DNA from: Lachnospiraceae bacterium
GTDB lineage: Bacteria; Bacillota; Clostridia; Lachnospirales; Lachnospiraceae
DNA: 56,490 nucleotides
Assembly (NCBI GenBank): GCA_024680055.1
Contig: JAILCP010000040.1
Span: 1-56,490 of the forward strand
Direction: 5' to 3'
The notes beneath the pieces were generated by a model. It had not been told where the DNA came from. It saw only the letters and a program-made list of their open reading frames with translations, and did not search any database. Position 1 is the stretch's first letter, and every line of letters starts with the position of its first letter. Both the position numbers and the translations under genes were made by a program. Below, piece after piece: positions 44,792 through 52,857 of this stretch.

Positions 44792-45022
44792 TTACTCATC
44801 AAATTCCACTTCCACATAGTAGCCTCGCTGGGTTTCCTTTATGCCTACCACCGTTCCCTCTTTGGAGGTTAACCTTTCGGACGCAAGAAAATTGGCCGAC
44901 ATGGCATAAGCTTTTCCCAGCGTGTAATAATAAGATGTGGGAAGTTTTCCCTCTGTAATTTCAAGTACGTCCCCCTCTTTGCAAAGACCGGGACGTTCCA
45001 TTTTAAATTCTACGGTTCTCAC
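44792..45022 (-). CDS. Small hypothetical protein beside hutD
   Basis: 76 residues, start GTG (EVKM.. frame: MRTVEFKMERPGLCKEGDVLEI). A GAGGTG site inside the end of hutD lies 7 bases before the GTG, which fixes the start; only 3 bases separate the genes. It has a compact beta-rich look (VLEITEGKLPTSYYYTLGK, GTVVGIKETQRGYYVEVEFDE) and no signal or membrane segment. I do not recognise a family. The end of the convergent WYL gene is 11 bases away. Confidence 0.7.
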   Translation of the reverse strand: MRTVEFKMERPGLCKEGDVLEITEGKLPTSYYYTLGKAYAMSANFLASERLTSKEGTVVGIKETQRGYYVEVEFDE

Positions 45023-45025
45023 AAT

Positions 45026-45574
45026 TTACACCTCAATTTCTATTATAATCACATTTTTTCCGCAAAAGGAAATTTGTGCCTCTTCCTTTTGAATATGGCA
45101 ACATTCACCGGGACTTATCAACAAGTTTTCCACATTATCCACGTAAAAAGTAGAAAAATCGTCAAAATAAAGAAAATATTCTTTATCGCTGTGGACATTC
45201 AACACATTTTCTTCACCACTTCGGAACATTTTCCCACGGACTCCTTTTAACATGAGATTAAAATCCTCCGCTTTTCCCACGCAGTGAACCTTATCTCCAC
45301 CGTCAAAACAGATCACACGGTTACAATCCACCGTTTCTTTGGTGGATTCTCCGATAGTTAATTCCATTTCCCCCTGCAATGACGTTAAATAGCGTGTCAC
45401 TCCGGGAAGATAGGTAAAATCAGATTCTTCCTCTTCCACCACAGCGGAGCTGATTCGGTATTGAAAATCCCTTTTTTGGTAATCACTGCCCTTTGGATAA
45501 ATGTAAAGTTGTCTTGTTATTCCTCCGGACCATCTGGTGGTTACGTAATCTTTTTGGCTGATTTTGGTAAACAT
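45026..45574 (-). CDS. HutD/Ves family protein
   Basis: 182 residues of the HutD cupin-like family: TTRWSGGITRQLYIYPKG, RISSAVVEEEESDFTYLPGVTRYLTSLQGEMEL and FDGGDKVHCVGKAEDFNLML are the family's conserved strands. HutD is found with histidine use genes in proteobacteria, but no hut genes are near here, so the role is open. It lies 8 bases after the DUF6472 gene and 3 before the small hypothetical. ATG after GTAGGAGAGG. Confidence 0.85.
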   Translation of the reverse strand: MFTKISQKDYVTTRWSGGITRQLYIYPKGSDYQKRDFQYRISSAVVEEEESDFTYLPGVTRYLTSLQGEMELTIGESTKETVDCNRVICFDGGDKVHCVGKAEDFNLMLKGVRGKMFRSGEENVLNVHSDKEYFLYFDDFSTFYVDNVENLLISPGECCHIQKEEAQISFCGKNVIIIEIEV

Positions 45575-45582
45575 TTCCTCTC

Positions 45583-45768
45583 CTACATCTGTTTTCGTAC
45601 AATCGTGTATTCATCGCCGCCTCTAAAATAAGGACAGGCCCTGTATTCCCGACTCATATATCTGGCCAGTTCATCTTCATCCAGATAGACCTGGCAATCG
45701 TATTCATCCAGTTCTTCGTCATATGCAAAGTTCATGCACTGTTCGCATTCCGCATAAGCTGCTGCCAT
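45583..45768 (-). CDS. DUF6472-like small cysteine-rich protein
   Basis: 61 residues with four cysteines: Cys-x2-Cys at residues 8-11 (CEQC), then CQVYLDED and CPYFRGGDEY. The spacing suggests a metal-bound fold, and DUF6472 is the family I recall for this pattern (from memory). Acidic in the middle, with a conserved GDEYTIVRK end. It lies 1 base after azlD and 8 before hutD, so in one operon. ATG after AATAGGAGTGATG. Confidence 0.75.
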   Translation of the reverse strand: MAAAYAECEQCMNFAYDEELDEYDCQVYLDEDELARYMSREYRACPYFRGGDEYTIVRKQM

Positions 45769-45769
45769 T

Positions 45770-46090
45770 TCACATCACTCCTATTATATGCATTATATAC
45801 TCTGTAACAAACACCCCCACGCAGGAAGCAATGGCAACGGTAAGTAAACTTTTCCTCTGAAGGGCCAAAAGCAATCCCAAAACGCATCCCACAGCTCCTG
45901 AAATCAAAGAAGAAGTGGCATACAAAATGGCCGGAAAGGTCATGGCTGCCAGCACGGTATAGGGTATATACGCCAAAAAGGCTTTCATGGTAGGATTGGT
46001 GATTTCTTTTTTACAAAGAGAGAAAGGAACCGCCCTGATAAGATAGGTCACTCCTGCCATAACCAATAAATAAATCCAGTAGTTTCTCAT
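45770..46090 (-). CDS. AzlD domain branched-chain amino acid exporter subunit
   Basis: 106 residues, four hydrophobic segments, the AzlD size and pattern (GVTYLIRAVPF near the N-terminus). AzlD is the small partner of AzlC in branched-chain amino acid export. The ATG before RNYWIYLLV is taken because it follows GGAGGGGAGTCAC; the longer frame would read 39 residues inside azlC. ATGA overlap of 4 bases with the azlC stop gives coupling. Confidence 0.9.
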   Translation of the reverse strand: MRNYWIYLLVMAGVTYLIRAVPFSLCKKEITNPTMKAFLAYIPYTVLAAMTFPAILYATSSLISGAVGCVLGLLLALQRKSLLTVAIASCVGVFVTEYIMHIIGVM

Positions 46091-46794
46091 TGTGACTCCC
46101 CTCCTTCTTCCTCCATGGGAAACCAGACTGCTCCAACAAAAGCAGCAATCACTGCGCTGATAATCACCGCAGTTCCGGAAGAAATTGTTTTTAACATCGG
46201 AGTCCATTTAAAAATACAGGAAAGTCCTACAGCAATACCCACCACAGCTAAAATTTTTCTGTTCTCCTTTGCCGGTGGCACAACCACAGCAATAAACATT
46301 CCGTAAAGTGCCACGCCCAATGCAGAGCTGATGTTTTGCGGTAAAACACTTCCAAGCAGGGCCCCACCCATGGTTCCAAGGGTCCATCCCATTACCGGAA
46401 GCACATACAGCCCCACAAGATAGCCTCTTCCAATCTTATAGGTTTTACTGATTGCCACCGCAAATATTTCATCGGTAATGCCATAAGCAAGAATCCATCG
46501 ACTGATTCCCGATACTTTTTTTGTTACATTTTGGGAAAGACTAACTCCCATAAGACCATAGCGCAGGTTGATTACCAACTGAGATACTGCCATCTCCAAA
46601 AGGCTTCCTCCTGCTGCCATTGTTCCGATACCTGCAAACTGTCCTGCAGAGGTCAGGCAGGTAAGAGAAATTAAGGTAGCCTGCCACCAGGACAAGCCAT
46701 ACTCCATCGTAACTAAACCAAAGGTAAAGGCCACTGAAGCATAGCCCAGCGCAATGGGAATGCCGTCCTTTACCCCATATACAAATTGTTTCAT
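46087..46794 (-). CDS. AzlC family branched-chain amino acid exporter subunit
   Basis: 235 residues with about six membrane helices, the AzlC layout: GVKDGIPIALGYASVAFTFGLV, LTCLTSAGQFAGIG, LVINLRYGLMGVSLS and AYGITDEIFAVAIS. With AzlD it probably exports branched-chain amino acids or a like substrate; substrate here unproven. First gene of the run azlC-azlD-DUF6472-hutD-hypothetical. ATG after AGGATGATGAGGA. Confidence 0.92.
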   Translation of the reverse strand: MKQFVYGVKDGIPIALGYASVAFTFGLVTMEYGLSWWQATLISLTCLTSAGQFAGIGTMAAGGSLLEMAVSQLVINLRYGLMGVSLSQNVTKKVSGISRWILAYGITDEIFAVAISKTYKIGRGYLVGLYVLPVMGWTLGTMGGALLGSVLPQNISSALGVALYGMFIAVVVPPAKENRKILAVVGIAVGLSCIFKWTPMLKTISSGTAVIISAVIAAFVGAVWFPMEEEGGESQ

Positions 46795-46835
46795 TTATCC
46801 TCATCATCCTATTTCATAATCGCACAAATTTTCTT

Positions 46836-47963
46836 TTATCCTATGTTACCAAGATATTGTCGAACACGCAACCTTAGAGACATTGGATTGATTGGTTTTG
46901 TCAAATACCCCTGCGCTCCTGACTGAATGCAGGCTACTACGGTTTTCTTCTCCTTATTTCCGGTAAGCATCACAATCGGTGTTTGATTAAACCTTGCGTC
47001 CATACGCAATTTCTTTAACACGTACATTCCATTCTTATCCGGCATTTCATAATCCAAAAGAATTAAATCCGGAACGTTGGTGCCGCAATACTTAATTGCC
47101 TGATCCGCACCTGCTACAGCCACTGTCTTATATTCACCCTTTAAAAGACCCTGTAAGGTTTTCAAAATCATCACATCATCATCTACAATGAGAATGGTTT
47201 TGATTTGTGGTTGTCCATCTCCTCCATTCATTACATCCACCAGCTTTCCCCTTAATTCTTCCGGTTTCACAGGTTTTTTCAAATATCCTGCCGCCTTCTT
47301 CGATGCACAAGCCATCAATGTACCTTTATCTGCCTGTGATAACAAGTATACAATCGGAATATCTCCGCAGCCTTGAATCTCTCGAATACGATCTGTGGTC
47401 TGCAATCCATCCATTCGCCGCATATCCACATCCATAAAAATTACATCAGCCGTAAATTTTTTCAAAAACTGCACTGCTTTTGAACCGTTGGAATACTCTA
47501 CCACCATTGCCTGATCTTCAAAACCTGCAACTAAAGAACCGCGGTGGTAGTCATCCTCACTGACCACCAATGCCAACGGAAGTTTCTCCAATTCTTCAAA
47601 AGTGTCCAATATGATATTGGCGCCTCTCTCACTATTGAGAAACAACGGTTTCAACATCACTTTATTTCCCGGAAAATATCCGATCACCTGATCCATTTCA
47701 CTTTCGTTGACAAACGCCATCACCGGAAGATTATTCTGCTTTGGCGGCAACAGGGCCACATTGATTTCCGGTAAATCTTCCATGGTACTCTTACTACCAA
47801 CGTAAACAAACAAATCCGGTCGATTTTCTTCCAGTCTCTCTTTCACTTCCTCTGTATTATCAATGACATGAGTCGCGCATTTCCCATCCAGATAAGACGC
47901 CAAATCCGCTACTACGCTTCTTTCGGAACAATACAGTATGACATCTCTTCTCCTCTTACCCAT
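46836..47963 (-). CDS. Three-receiver response-regulator protein without output domain
   Basis: 375 residues built of receiver domains only. REC1 (about 6-118) is degenerate: at the phospho-Asp position is Val55 (RPDLFVYVG), although Lys-Pro (KPLFLN) remains. REC2 (about 130-245) has Asp178 (IFMDVDMRRMDG) and KKP. REC3 (about 256-374) has DDD at 261-263, Asp304 (ILLDYEMPDKNG) and KPINP. No DNA-binding or enzyme domain follows, so it may act as a phosphate sink or protein-interaction relay. No histidine kinase is nearby. ATG after AAAGGAGAG. Confidence 0.85.
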   Translation of the reverse strand: MGKRRRDVILYCSERSVVADLASYLDGKCATHVIDNTEEVKERLEENRPDLFVYVGSKSTMEDLPEINVALLPPKQNNLPVMAFVNESEMDQVIGYFPGNKVMLKPLFLNSERGANIILDTFEELEKLPLALVVSEDDYHRGSLVAGFEDQAMVVEYSNGSKAVQFLKKFTADVIFMDVDMRRMDGLQTTDRIREIQGCGDIPIVYLLSQADKGTLMACASKKAAGYLKKPVKPEELRGKLVDVMNGGDGQPQIKTILIVDDDVMILKTLQGLLKGEYKTVAVAGADQAIKYCGTNVPDLILLDYEMPDKNGMYVLKKLRMDARFNQTPIVMLTGNKEKKTVVACIQSGAQGYLTKPINPMSLRLRVRQYLGNIG

Positions 47964-47978
47964 ATAAACTACTCTCCT

Positions 47979-48671
47979 TTATGCCTGGCTATTTTTTACT
48001 ATAATTTCTTTGTTCAATAACAGTTCATCCTCTTTCACAGTACAATCGTATGCTAACGCTTTTACCCCTGCATTGGTAACATTTCTGAATTCACTGCCAA
48101 ATAAAGGATCTGTTTCATCATTGGGGGCAATATCCATTACACCCTCTAATTGTATTACAAACATAAGGTAGGTTTCAAACCCTCTCTCATGTGCTTTTTT
48201 CAATTCCAACATATGTTTTACCCCCCGGGCAGTTGGTGCATCCGGGAAAAAACAATGATGTTCCCTTTCCAGGGTCACTCCCTTGACCTCCATCAAATGT
48301 TTCTTTCCATCTGAGGTTTCAAAATAAAAATCAATGCGGGAGTTTTCATAGGTATATTCCGGTTTAATGTAGGTAATCTCACCAAACCGTCCGGTTTCTT
48401 TTAAAAACTCATGCACCACCTTGTTGGGTGCCTGGCTGTCCATATTAATCAGCTGTCCGTTTTTATAAACCCCGATCAAATCGTATTTGGTTGCCCGTTT
48501 CTCATTTTGGCCTTCTGCCAAAATCACGTCACAGCCCGGAACCAAAAGTTCCTTACATCGCCCTGTGTTTTTTACATGTACTTTTTCTTCGTGGCCATCT
48601 ATGGATACATAGGCCACAAAACGATTCGGGCGACTTAAAAAGGTCGCCCTTTTCGTTGTTGTGTATTTCAT
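47979..48671 (-). CDS. sfsA: SfsA family protein
   Basis: 230 residues, the family size: RFLSRPNRFVAYV near the N-terminus, HVKNTGRCKELLVPG near 35, SRIDFYFE and FPDAPTARGVKHMLEL typical of SfsA, and VIQ...FAPNDETDPLF near 165-185. SfsA was first linked to maltose regulation in E. coli and has a nuclease-like fold; its role in Firmicutes is unknown. It follows the protease gene by 1 base, without a clear ribosome site of its own. Confidence 0.9.
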   Translation of the reverse strand: MKYTTTKRATFLSRPNRFVAYVSIDGHEEKVHVKNTGRCKELLVPGCDVILAEGQNEKRATKYDLIGVYKNGQLINMDSQAPNKVVHEFLKETGRFGEITYIKPEYTYENSRIDFYFETSDGKKHLMEVKGVTLEREHHCFFPDAPTARGVKHMLELKKAHERGFETYLMFVIQLEGVMDIAPNDETDPLFGSEFRNVTNAGVKALAYDCTVKEDELLLNKEIIVKNSQA

Positions 48672-48672
48672 A

Positions 48673-50649
48673 TTATTTTGCCGTTATATATTTTGCAGTG
48701 GAGTATGCGCTGGTAACACCGCTTGCATTCACTGCTTTTAATTTGTAGTAGTATGTTTTCTTTGCTTTCACTGTTCTGTCAGTATAAGTGGATACATTGC
48801 CTGTGGTGGCAATCTTCTTATAACTGCCGCCCTTCAGTTTACGATAAACGTAATACTTCTTGGCTCCTGACACCTTAATCCAGGATAATTTTACCTTTCC
48901 GCTGCTCTTTGACAGTTTCAGATAGGTAGGGCTTTTCAGTCTTGCAGTAATACTCACCGTATTGGAAACACCGCCCTGATATCCTTCTTTATAAGATACC
49001 ACATAGTAGCTGTATTTGGTTCCAATTTTCACATTCTTATCGGTATATGAGTTAGAAGTAACTGTGGTAAGTAATTTTGCTTCACTATCTGCGCTCTTGC
49101 GGTAAATCTGATAGCTTTGTGCTCCATTCACCTTGCTCCAACTGATCTTGGGATATCCACTGGAAATAGTTCCGCTTACCGTGGTACTGTCAAGAGTAAT
49201 ACCGGATGTATCTGAAATATCCTTTGCAAGCGCTTTCACTCTTACGTTCCCTTCGGTTCCCGTTGAATACCATTTACTTCCCTCTTTATAATAGGACTGT
49301 CCGTCCTCCGAGGTGGACTGGAATTTAATCCAGGAATAATCATCTGTCATATCGTAGATAAGATTTGTCTCGTCACTGAACGTCACCACAATAGAGAACT
49401 TCTCTCCCTTTGTCAGCAACACATCTTTCGTTAAATCTATGGTCTGATATCCTGCACCTTGAAACGTAACACTCTGAGATAAAACCTTAATTCCGCTGGT
49501 TGGCTTTTTCTCAGTACATCCGGTGTATACCGTAATGGTTGCCTTATCACCATCGTATGTATTTCTGATTCTCACAGCATTTAACAACTGATCCTTATCT
49601 GCGGTAAAAATATTTGCTTCTCCTTCCGCCTGAAGCAAACCTTCTGCACCACCACCATCGTACTGATAAATGGTGTCATAGGAATCCTTTGGTTCTAAAG
49701 TAAACACATAGGAATAATTGGTTTCATCGCTACTTGGCACATCTTCATAGGAAAGCCAGAAGTATCCGTTTTCACCCCAATCCGTTCCCCAACTGTTTCT
49801 GCAAAGCCATGCACCGTCTTTACGAGGTTTTACCGTGCCAAAATTGTCGCGGCTATAGTTATCGTCCCAACCTACAACGGTAATTTCGTGATCCAACTGC
49901 ACCCGATTATTGTTCACATAAAGGGTTTTCTCCCCCTGGGAAAAATAACGTTCCTCAGAGGCAGCTACACCTTTGGTGATTGCACCGTACTGCATAATTG
50001 CAGATTTCATTGCAGCCGTGTCTTTCGCGTCAATTTCATATACTGTATCGATGGCATATGCATTCTTACCATTGGCATATTCATCGGACAGACTGCTTGA
50101 TACCATGCTGTAAGGAACTGTGGTTTCTTCCACAGGGCCATATCCTTTTGCCAAAAGATACATGGTAAAAGAATTGTTAGCTCCAAGTTCATAGTACTGA
50201 ACTCCATTCACATTGGCCGGATCAAAAATCACTTTATCCCCTTCAAGACCCGCAGTTTCTGTATTGGTGTTATGAAACATAAAATACACCAACTGTGCCT
50301 CCGATAAATTTGTATTTCCATAACCCTGTACCAACAAATTGGACTCCATACTGGCGATGGCCGCAAAAGCCCAACAGGTACCGTTCTCACCCTGGTTTCT
50401 TACAGGAGTTACATATCCCTTATCCACAAGACTGTAACTACTTGGATAACTGCCTCTTCTGGCACTGTACTTTTGGACGTTTGAATGGTTGGACTTTCCA
50501 ATTTCCTTTTCGATGGCAATGTGTCCTGTTCCCTTGCCCTGACTCTGTTGCTGCTTCTTTGCAGCCTCAGAAGGAATCGAGAATCCACCGATTGTCATGC
50601 TCAGTGCCAACATTGAAACAAGAAATCTTTGAATTGTTCTGTTTCTCAA
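48673..50649 (-). CDS. Secreted papain-like (C1) cysteine protease with FN3-like repeats
   Basis: About 658 residues: signal peptide (first ~28), C1 peptidase domain (about 60-310) with Gln-x6-Cys in NQGENGTCWAFAA, His in LDHEITVVGWDD and Asn in CRNSWGTDWG, so the catalytic set is complete. Next a lectin-like domain (about 320-480), then two FN3-like repeats (about 500-580 and 590-664; SYQIYRKS and KYYVYRKL lines). No LPXTG is seen, so it may be released or held by the repeats. A TTG start at 50649 is preferred over the ATG at 50667, because AAAAGGAGAAAAATA precedes it; the ATG would place the ribosome site inside the gene. Degrades proteins outside the cell. Confidence 0.9.
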   Translation of the reverse strand: MRNRTIQRFLVSMLALSMTIGGFSIPSEAAKKQQQSQGKGTGHIAIEKEIGKSNHSNVQKYSARRGSYPSSYSLVDKGYVTPVRNQGENGTCWAFAAIASMESNLLVQGYGNTNLSEAQLVYFMFHNTNTETAGLEGDKVIFDPANVNGVQYYELGANNSFTMYLLAKGYGPVEETTVPYSMVSSSLSDEYANGKNAYAIDTVYEIDAKDTAAMKSAIMQYGAITKGVAASEERYFSQGEKTLYVNNNRVQLDHEITVVGWDDNYSRDNFGTVKPRKDGAWLCRNSWGTDWGENGYFWLSYEDVPSSDETNYSYVFTLEPKDSYDTIYQYDGGGAEGLLQAEGEANIFTADKDQLLNAVRIRNTYDGDKATITVYTGCTEKKPTSGIKVLSQSVTFQGAGYQTIDLTKDVLLTKGEKFSIVVTFSDETNLIYDMTDDYSWIKFQSTSEDGQSYYKEGSKWYSTGTEGNVRVKALAKDISDTSGITLDSTTVSGTISSGYPKISWSKVNGAQSYQIYRKSADSEAKLLTTVTSNSYTDKNVKIGTKYSYYVVSYKEGYQGGVSNTVSITARLKSPTYLKLSKSSGKVKLSWIKVSGAKKYYVYRKLKGGSYKKIATTGNVSTYTDRTVKAKKTYYYKLKAVNASGVTSAYSTAKYITAK

Positions 50650-50801
50650 TATTTTTCTCCTTTTCATTACATATTAATGCGTATAAAAAATCACTTTTAG
50701 TTTACCATTAATACATCCCCCATTCAAGCCTGTGATTTATGCTTTTCACCTACCTTTCACACCTTTTTTACATCAATTAAACCTGCTTTTAAATACAGAC
50801 A

Positions 50802-50844
50802 GAAAAACTGCCACGGAGCCGAAATTCATCGATCCCATGACAGT
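50802..50844 (-). terminator. Rho-independent terminator after the SdpI-like gene
   Basis: Stem ACTGTCATGG / CCGTGGCAGT (two G-U pairs) on the minus strand, followed by TTTTT, 26 bases after the gene's stop. Confidence 0.8.
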
Positions 50845-50869
50845 CTCTTGAAACTTTATTATGAACTTG

Positions 50870-51238
50870 TTAGTACCCAAACTCTCTTCCGAAACGATGA
50901 GAAAGTGCTTTCTCCGTTAACGGAACTGCTACAATCAACAAAATGGTCTGCATTAATAGGCATAAACCACATGCTGTTTCATATCCGGCAAGAGGAAATT
51001 TCAAAAATACAACGGCAACAACCAACGAAATCAAAAGACTCCATCTTCCTGCCCAGCTGTAAAACTTTCCGCAAACCTGATGCGCAAATCTTGTAGTTGT
51101 TGTATTACGCATGGAGCGCATTGTTCTGTAGTAAATTTTACAACGTTTGCTGTTCGGCCGTACTCTTAAAAAGCATTTGCCAAGAAACAGCATTAACATT
51201 GGTAGCATCACCAAAATCGCTGTTAAAAGTAACCACAT
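50870..51238 (-). CDS. SdpI-like small membrane protein
   Basis: 122 residues, three membrane helices (about 1-23, 60-83, 88-108) and a basic loop with YRTMRSMRNTTTTRFAHQVCGK, which recalls the GYRT-SM-N-TW-A-G signature of SdpI proteins (SdpI is the immunity/signalling protein for the SDP toxin of Bacillus). A distant match from memory only. No toxin gene is near. Single gene, with its own terminator. Confidence 0.55.
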   Translation of the reverse strand: MWLLLTAILVMLPMLMLFLGKCFLRVRPNSKRCKIYYRTMRSMRNTTTTRFAHQVCGKFYSWAGRWSLLISLVVAVVFLKFPLAGYETACGLCLLMQTILLIVAVPLTEKALSHRFGREFGY

Positions 51239-51413
51239 AGGAACTCCCCCTAAACTGATGATTAATTACTACATATAGTATATCGTATTATTTCTGAAAA
51301 GTATAATACTTTTTTACAAAAAAATGAACTTTTTTACTTTATTTTGTGGTTTAGGTAATTTTTTAGGGGAGTTGTCCACAATTTTTTCCTCAGTCAGACG
51401 GGTTATTCACTTT

Positions 51414-52286
51414 TTACCGATCTACTACATCTAGTTCCGGGTGATTTCTAAAATAATCAATCATGGTGGAGGTAAGACTCATATCACTATCCTGCACCGG
51501 TAAGTCCTCTCTTGAAATCCACATAGCATCTGCCAATTCCGAGGTATCCAGTGTAATGGTTTCATCCTCTCCGTCAAGATAGGCAAAGTATCCCATTAAA
51601 AATCCGCAGGTAAACGGCCATGGCTGGGTTGCAAAATATTTTAAGTTTTTCACTTTCAATCCCACTTCTTCCATCACTTCGCGATGTACCGTATGTTCTG
51701 CTGTTTCACCGATTTCCGTAAACCCTGCGATTAAAGCAAGATGTTTTCCTCTTCGTCCTGCATAGCGGGTAAGAAGCAGCTTATCCTTATGAATCACACC
51801 CACAATCACCGATGGGCAAATCTTAGGGTATACCAAATTGCCGCATTCCGGACATTTCATGGCACGCTCTACTGTACTATGCTCCATTTTTGCTCCGCAT
51901 TTTCCGCAAAAACGGTTGATTTCATACCAACTGCCAAGATGAAATCCCACTGCTGCCGCATACGCCAAAGGCTCCGGTATTTTATCACGGAAGCGGTTTC
52001 TGTCATAAAATTCATAGTGTGAAAACAGATCTTTTCCAAGATTCATGCCCTCATGATAAGGCAGCAAAAAGAAGGCGTCCTCATCAAGAGCTACCAAATA
52101 GGTCAAATCTTCTCTTTGTATGAAAGGCAATACATCCTTCACTTTTGGAACCGTGATTTCTTCCTTTTCCTCATCTACATGAAAAAGAACCTTGGTTCCC
52201 TCCATTATAATTACATAATCGGTGTCTTTCGGGTCCTGAAAATGAAACATATTATCCAGAACGTGCGGTGTTATATCTTGTAACAT
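51414..52286 (-). CDS. nudC: NAD(+) diphosphatase (NudC-type Nudix hydrolase)
   Basis: 290 residues. Zinc ribbon CGKCGAKMEHSTVERAMKCPECG (about 128-150), followed by the Nudix box GFTEIGETAEHTVHREVMEEVG (about 192-213), then TQPWPFTCGFLMG, the NudC-type motif that follows the Nudix box. NudC cleaves NAD(H) and, in bacteria, removes NAD caps from RNA. The start ATG before LQDITPHVLDN is preferred, after AGAGGGAAGAG; an alternative ATG lies seven codons upstream. 37 bases from the prepilin-peptidase-like gene. Confidence 0.93.
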   Translation of the reverse strand: MLQDITPHVLDNMFHFQDPKDTDYVIIMEGTKVLFHVDEEKEEITVPKVKDVLPFIQREDLTYLVALDEDAFFLLPYHEGMNLGKDLFSHYEFYDRNRFRDKIPEPLAYAAAVGFHLGSWYEINRFCGKCGAKMEHSTVERAMKCPECGNLVYPKICPSVIVGVIHKDKLLLTRYAGRRGKHLALIAGFTEIGETAEHTVHREVMEEVGLKVKNLKYFATQPWPFTCGFLMGYFAYLDGEDETITLDTSELADAMWISREDLPVQDSDMSLTSTMIDYFRNHPELDVVDR

Positions 52287-52324
52287 GCTCTTCCCTCTCT
52301 TATCCAAATCTATGGTCTAAAAAC

Positions 52325-52732
52325 CTAATTTAGCGCGCTAAAAAATGCCATCATCATAAATCCCGGCGCCAAATAAGGTCCAAAGGCTATTCCTTTTCCT
52401 TTTTCCCTTGATTGTAACACTAATACAGCAATACATGCAATGAAAAGTCCCTTCAGTGTCGTCTCCCAGCCAAGGCATAAAGTCACTGCAAAGATCAATT
52501 TAATGTCTCCGCCTCCGAGCTTTCCTGTAAGAAAAAACAGCAAAAACAAAGGGAGAAAAATTGCAATTCCCTGTGTCATTTTATATATAATCTCTATTAT
52601 ATTTTCGGTTTGGATTATGGCCAGAAAAAGAATATAGCCGACAATAAACGGTGGAATTTGCCCGGTTCTTTGATCGGTCACCGCCGCAAGAATCAAAGCT
52701 GTGCAAAAAGGAATCAAAAAAACGATATCCAT
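52325..52732 (-). CDS. Short A24 prepilin-peptidase-like protein
   Basis: 134 residues with about four membrane helices. The A24 aspartyl-protease residues are visible: Asp near residue 20 (AAVTDQRTGQIP) and GGGDIKL near residue 74. It lacks the N-terminal methylase part of full PilD/GspO, as in the short CpaA/TadV or ComC types. No pilin, secretion ATPase or Tad genes are in the window, so its substrate is unknown. Start is the ATG before DIVFLIPF, after AGGAAAGG. Confidence 0.75.
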   Translation of the reverse strand: MDIVFLIPFCTALILAAVTDQRTGQIPPFIVGYILFLAIIQTENIIEIIYKMTQGIAIFLPLFLLFFLTGKLGGGDIKLIFAVTLCLGWETTLKGLFIACIAVLVLQSREKGKGIAFGPYLAPGFMMMAFFSALN

Positions 52733-52803
52733 GTTTTCCTTTCCTACGTGCACCAAAGAAATAAGTTGTTACAATTATAGCACGCAAAAAAATACATCTC
52801 AAC

Positions 52804-52842
52804 CAAAAATCCCCGGCGCAAAAGAATTACCTGCCCCGGGGA
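52804..52842 (-). terminator. Rho-independent terminator after the P-type ATPase gene
   Basis: Stem TCCCCGG.GC / GC.CCGGGGA on the minus strand followed by TTTTT, starting 15 bases after the stop of the ATPase gene. Confidence 0.82.
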
Positions 52843-52857
52843 ATAAATCATTTTGTA

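Noticed and set aside
44780-44837. GGAAACCCA / TGGGTTTCC as a terminator for the WYL gene
   Set aside because: The loop is about 40 bases, inside the neighbouring gene, and no T run follows.
50870-51238. SdpI-like gene as part of a toxin/immunity system
   Set aside because: No toxin precursor or radical-SAM or processing gene is nearby, and the match to SdpI is weak.
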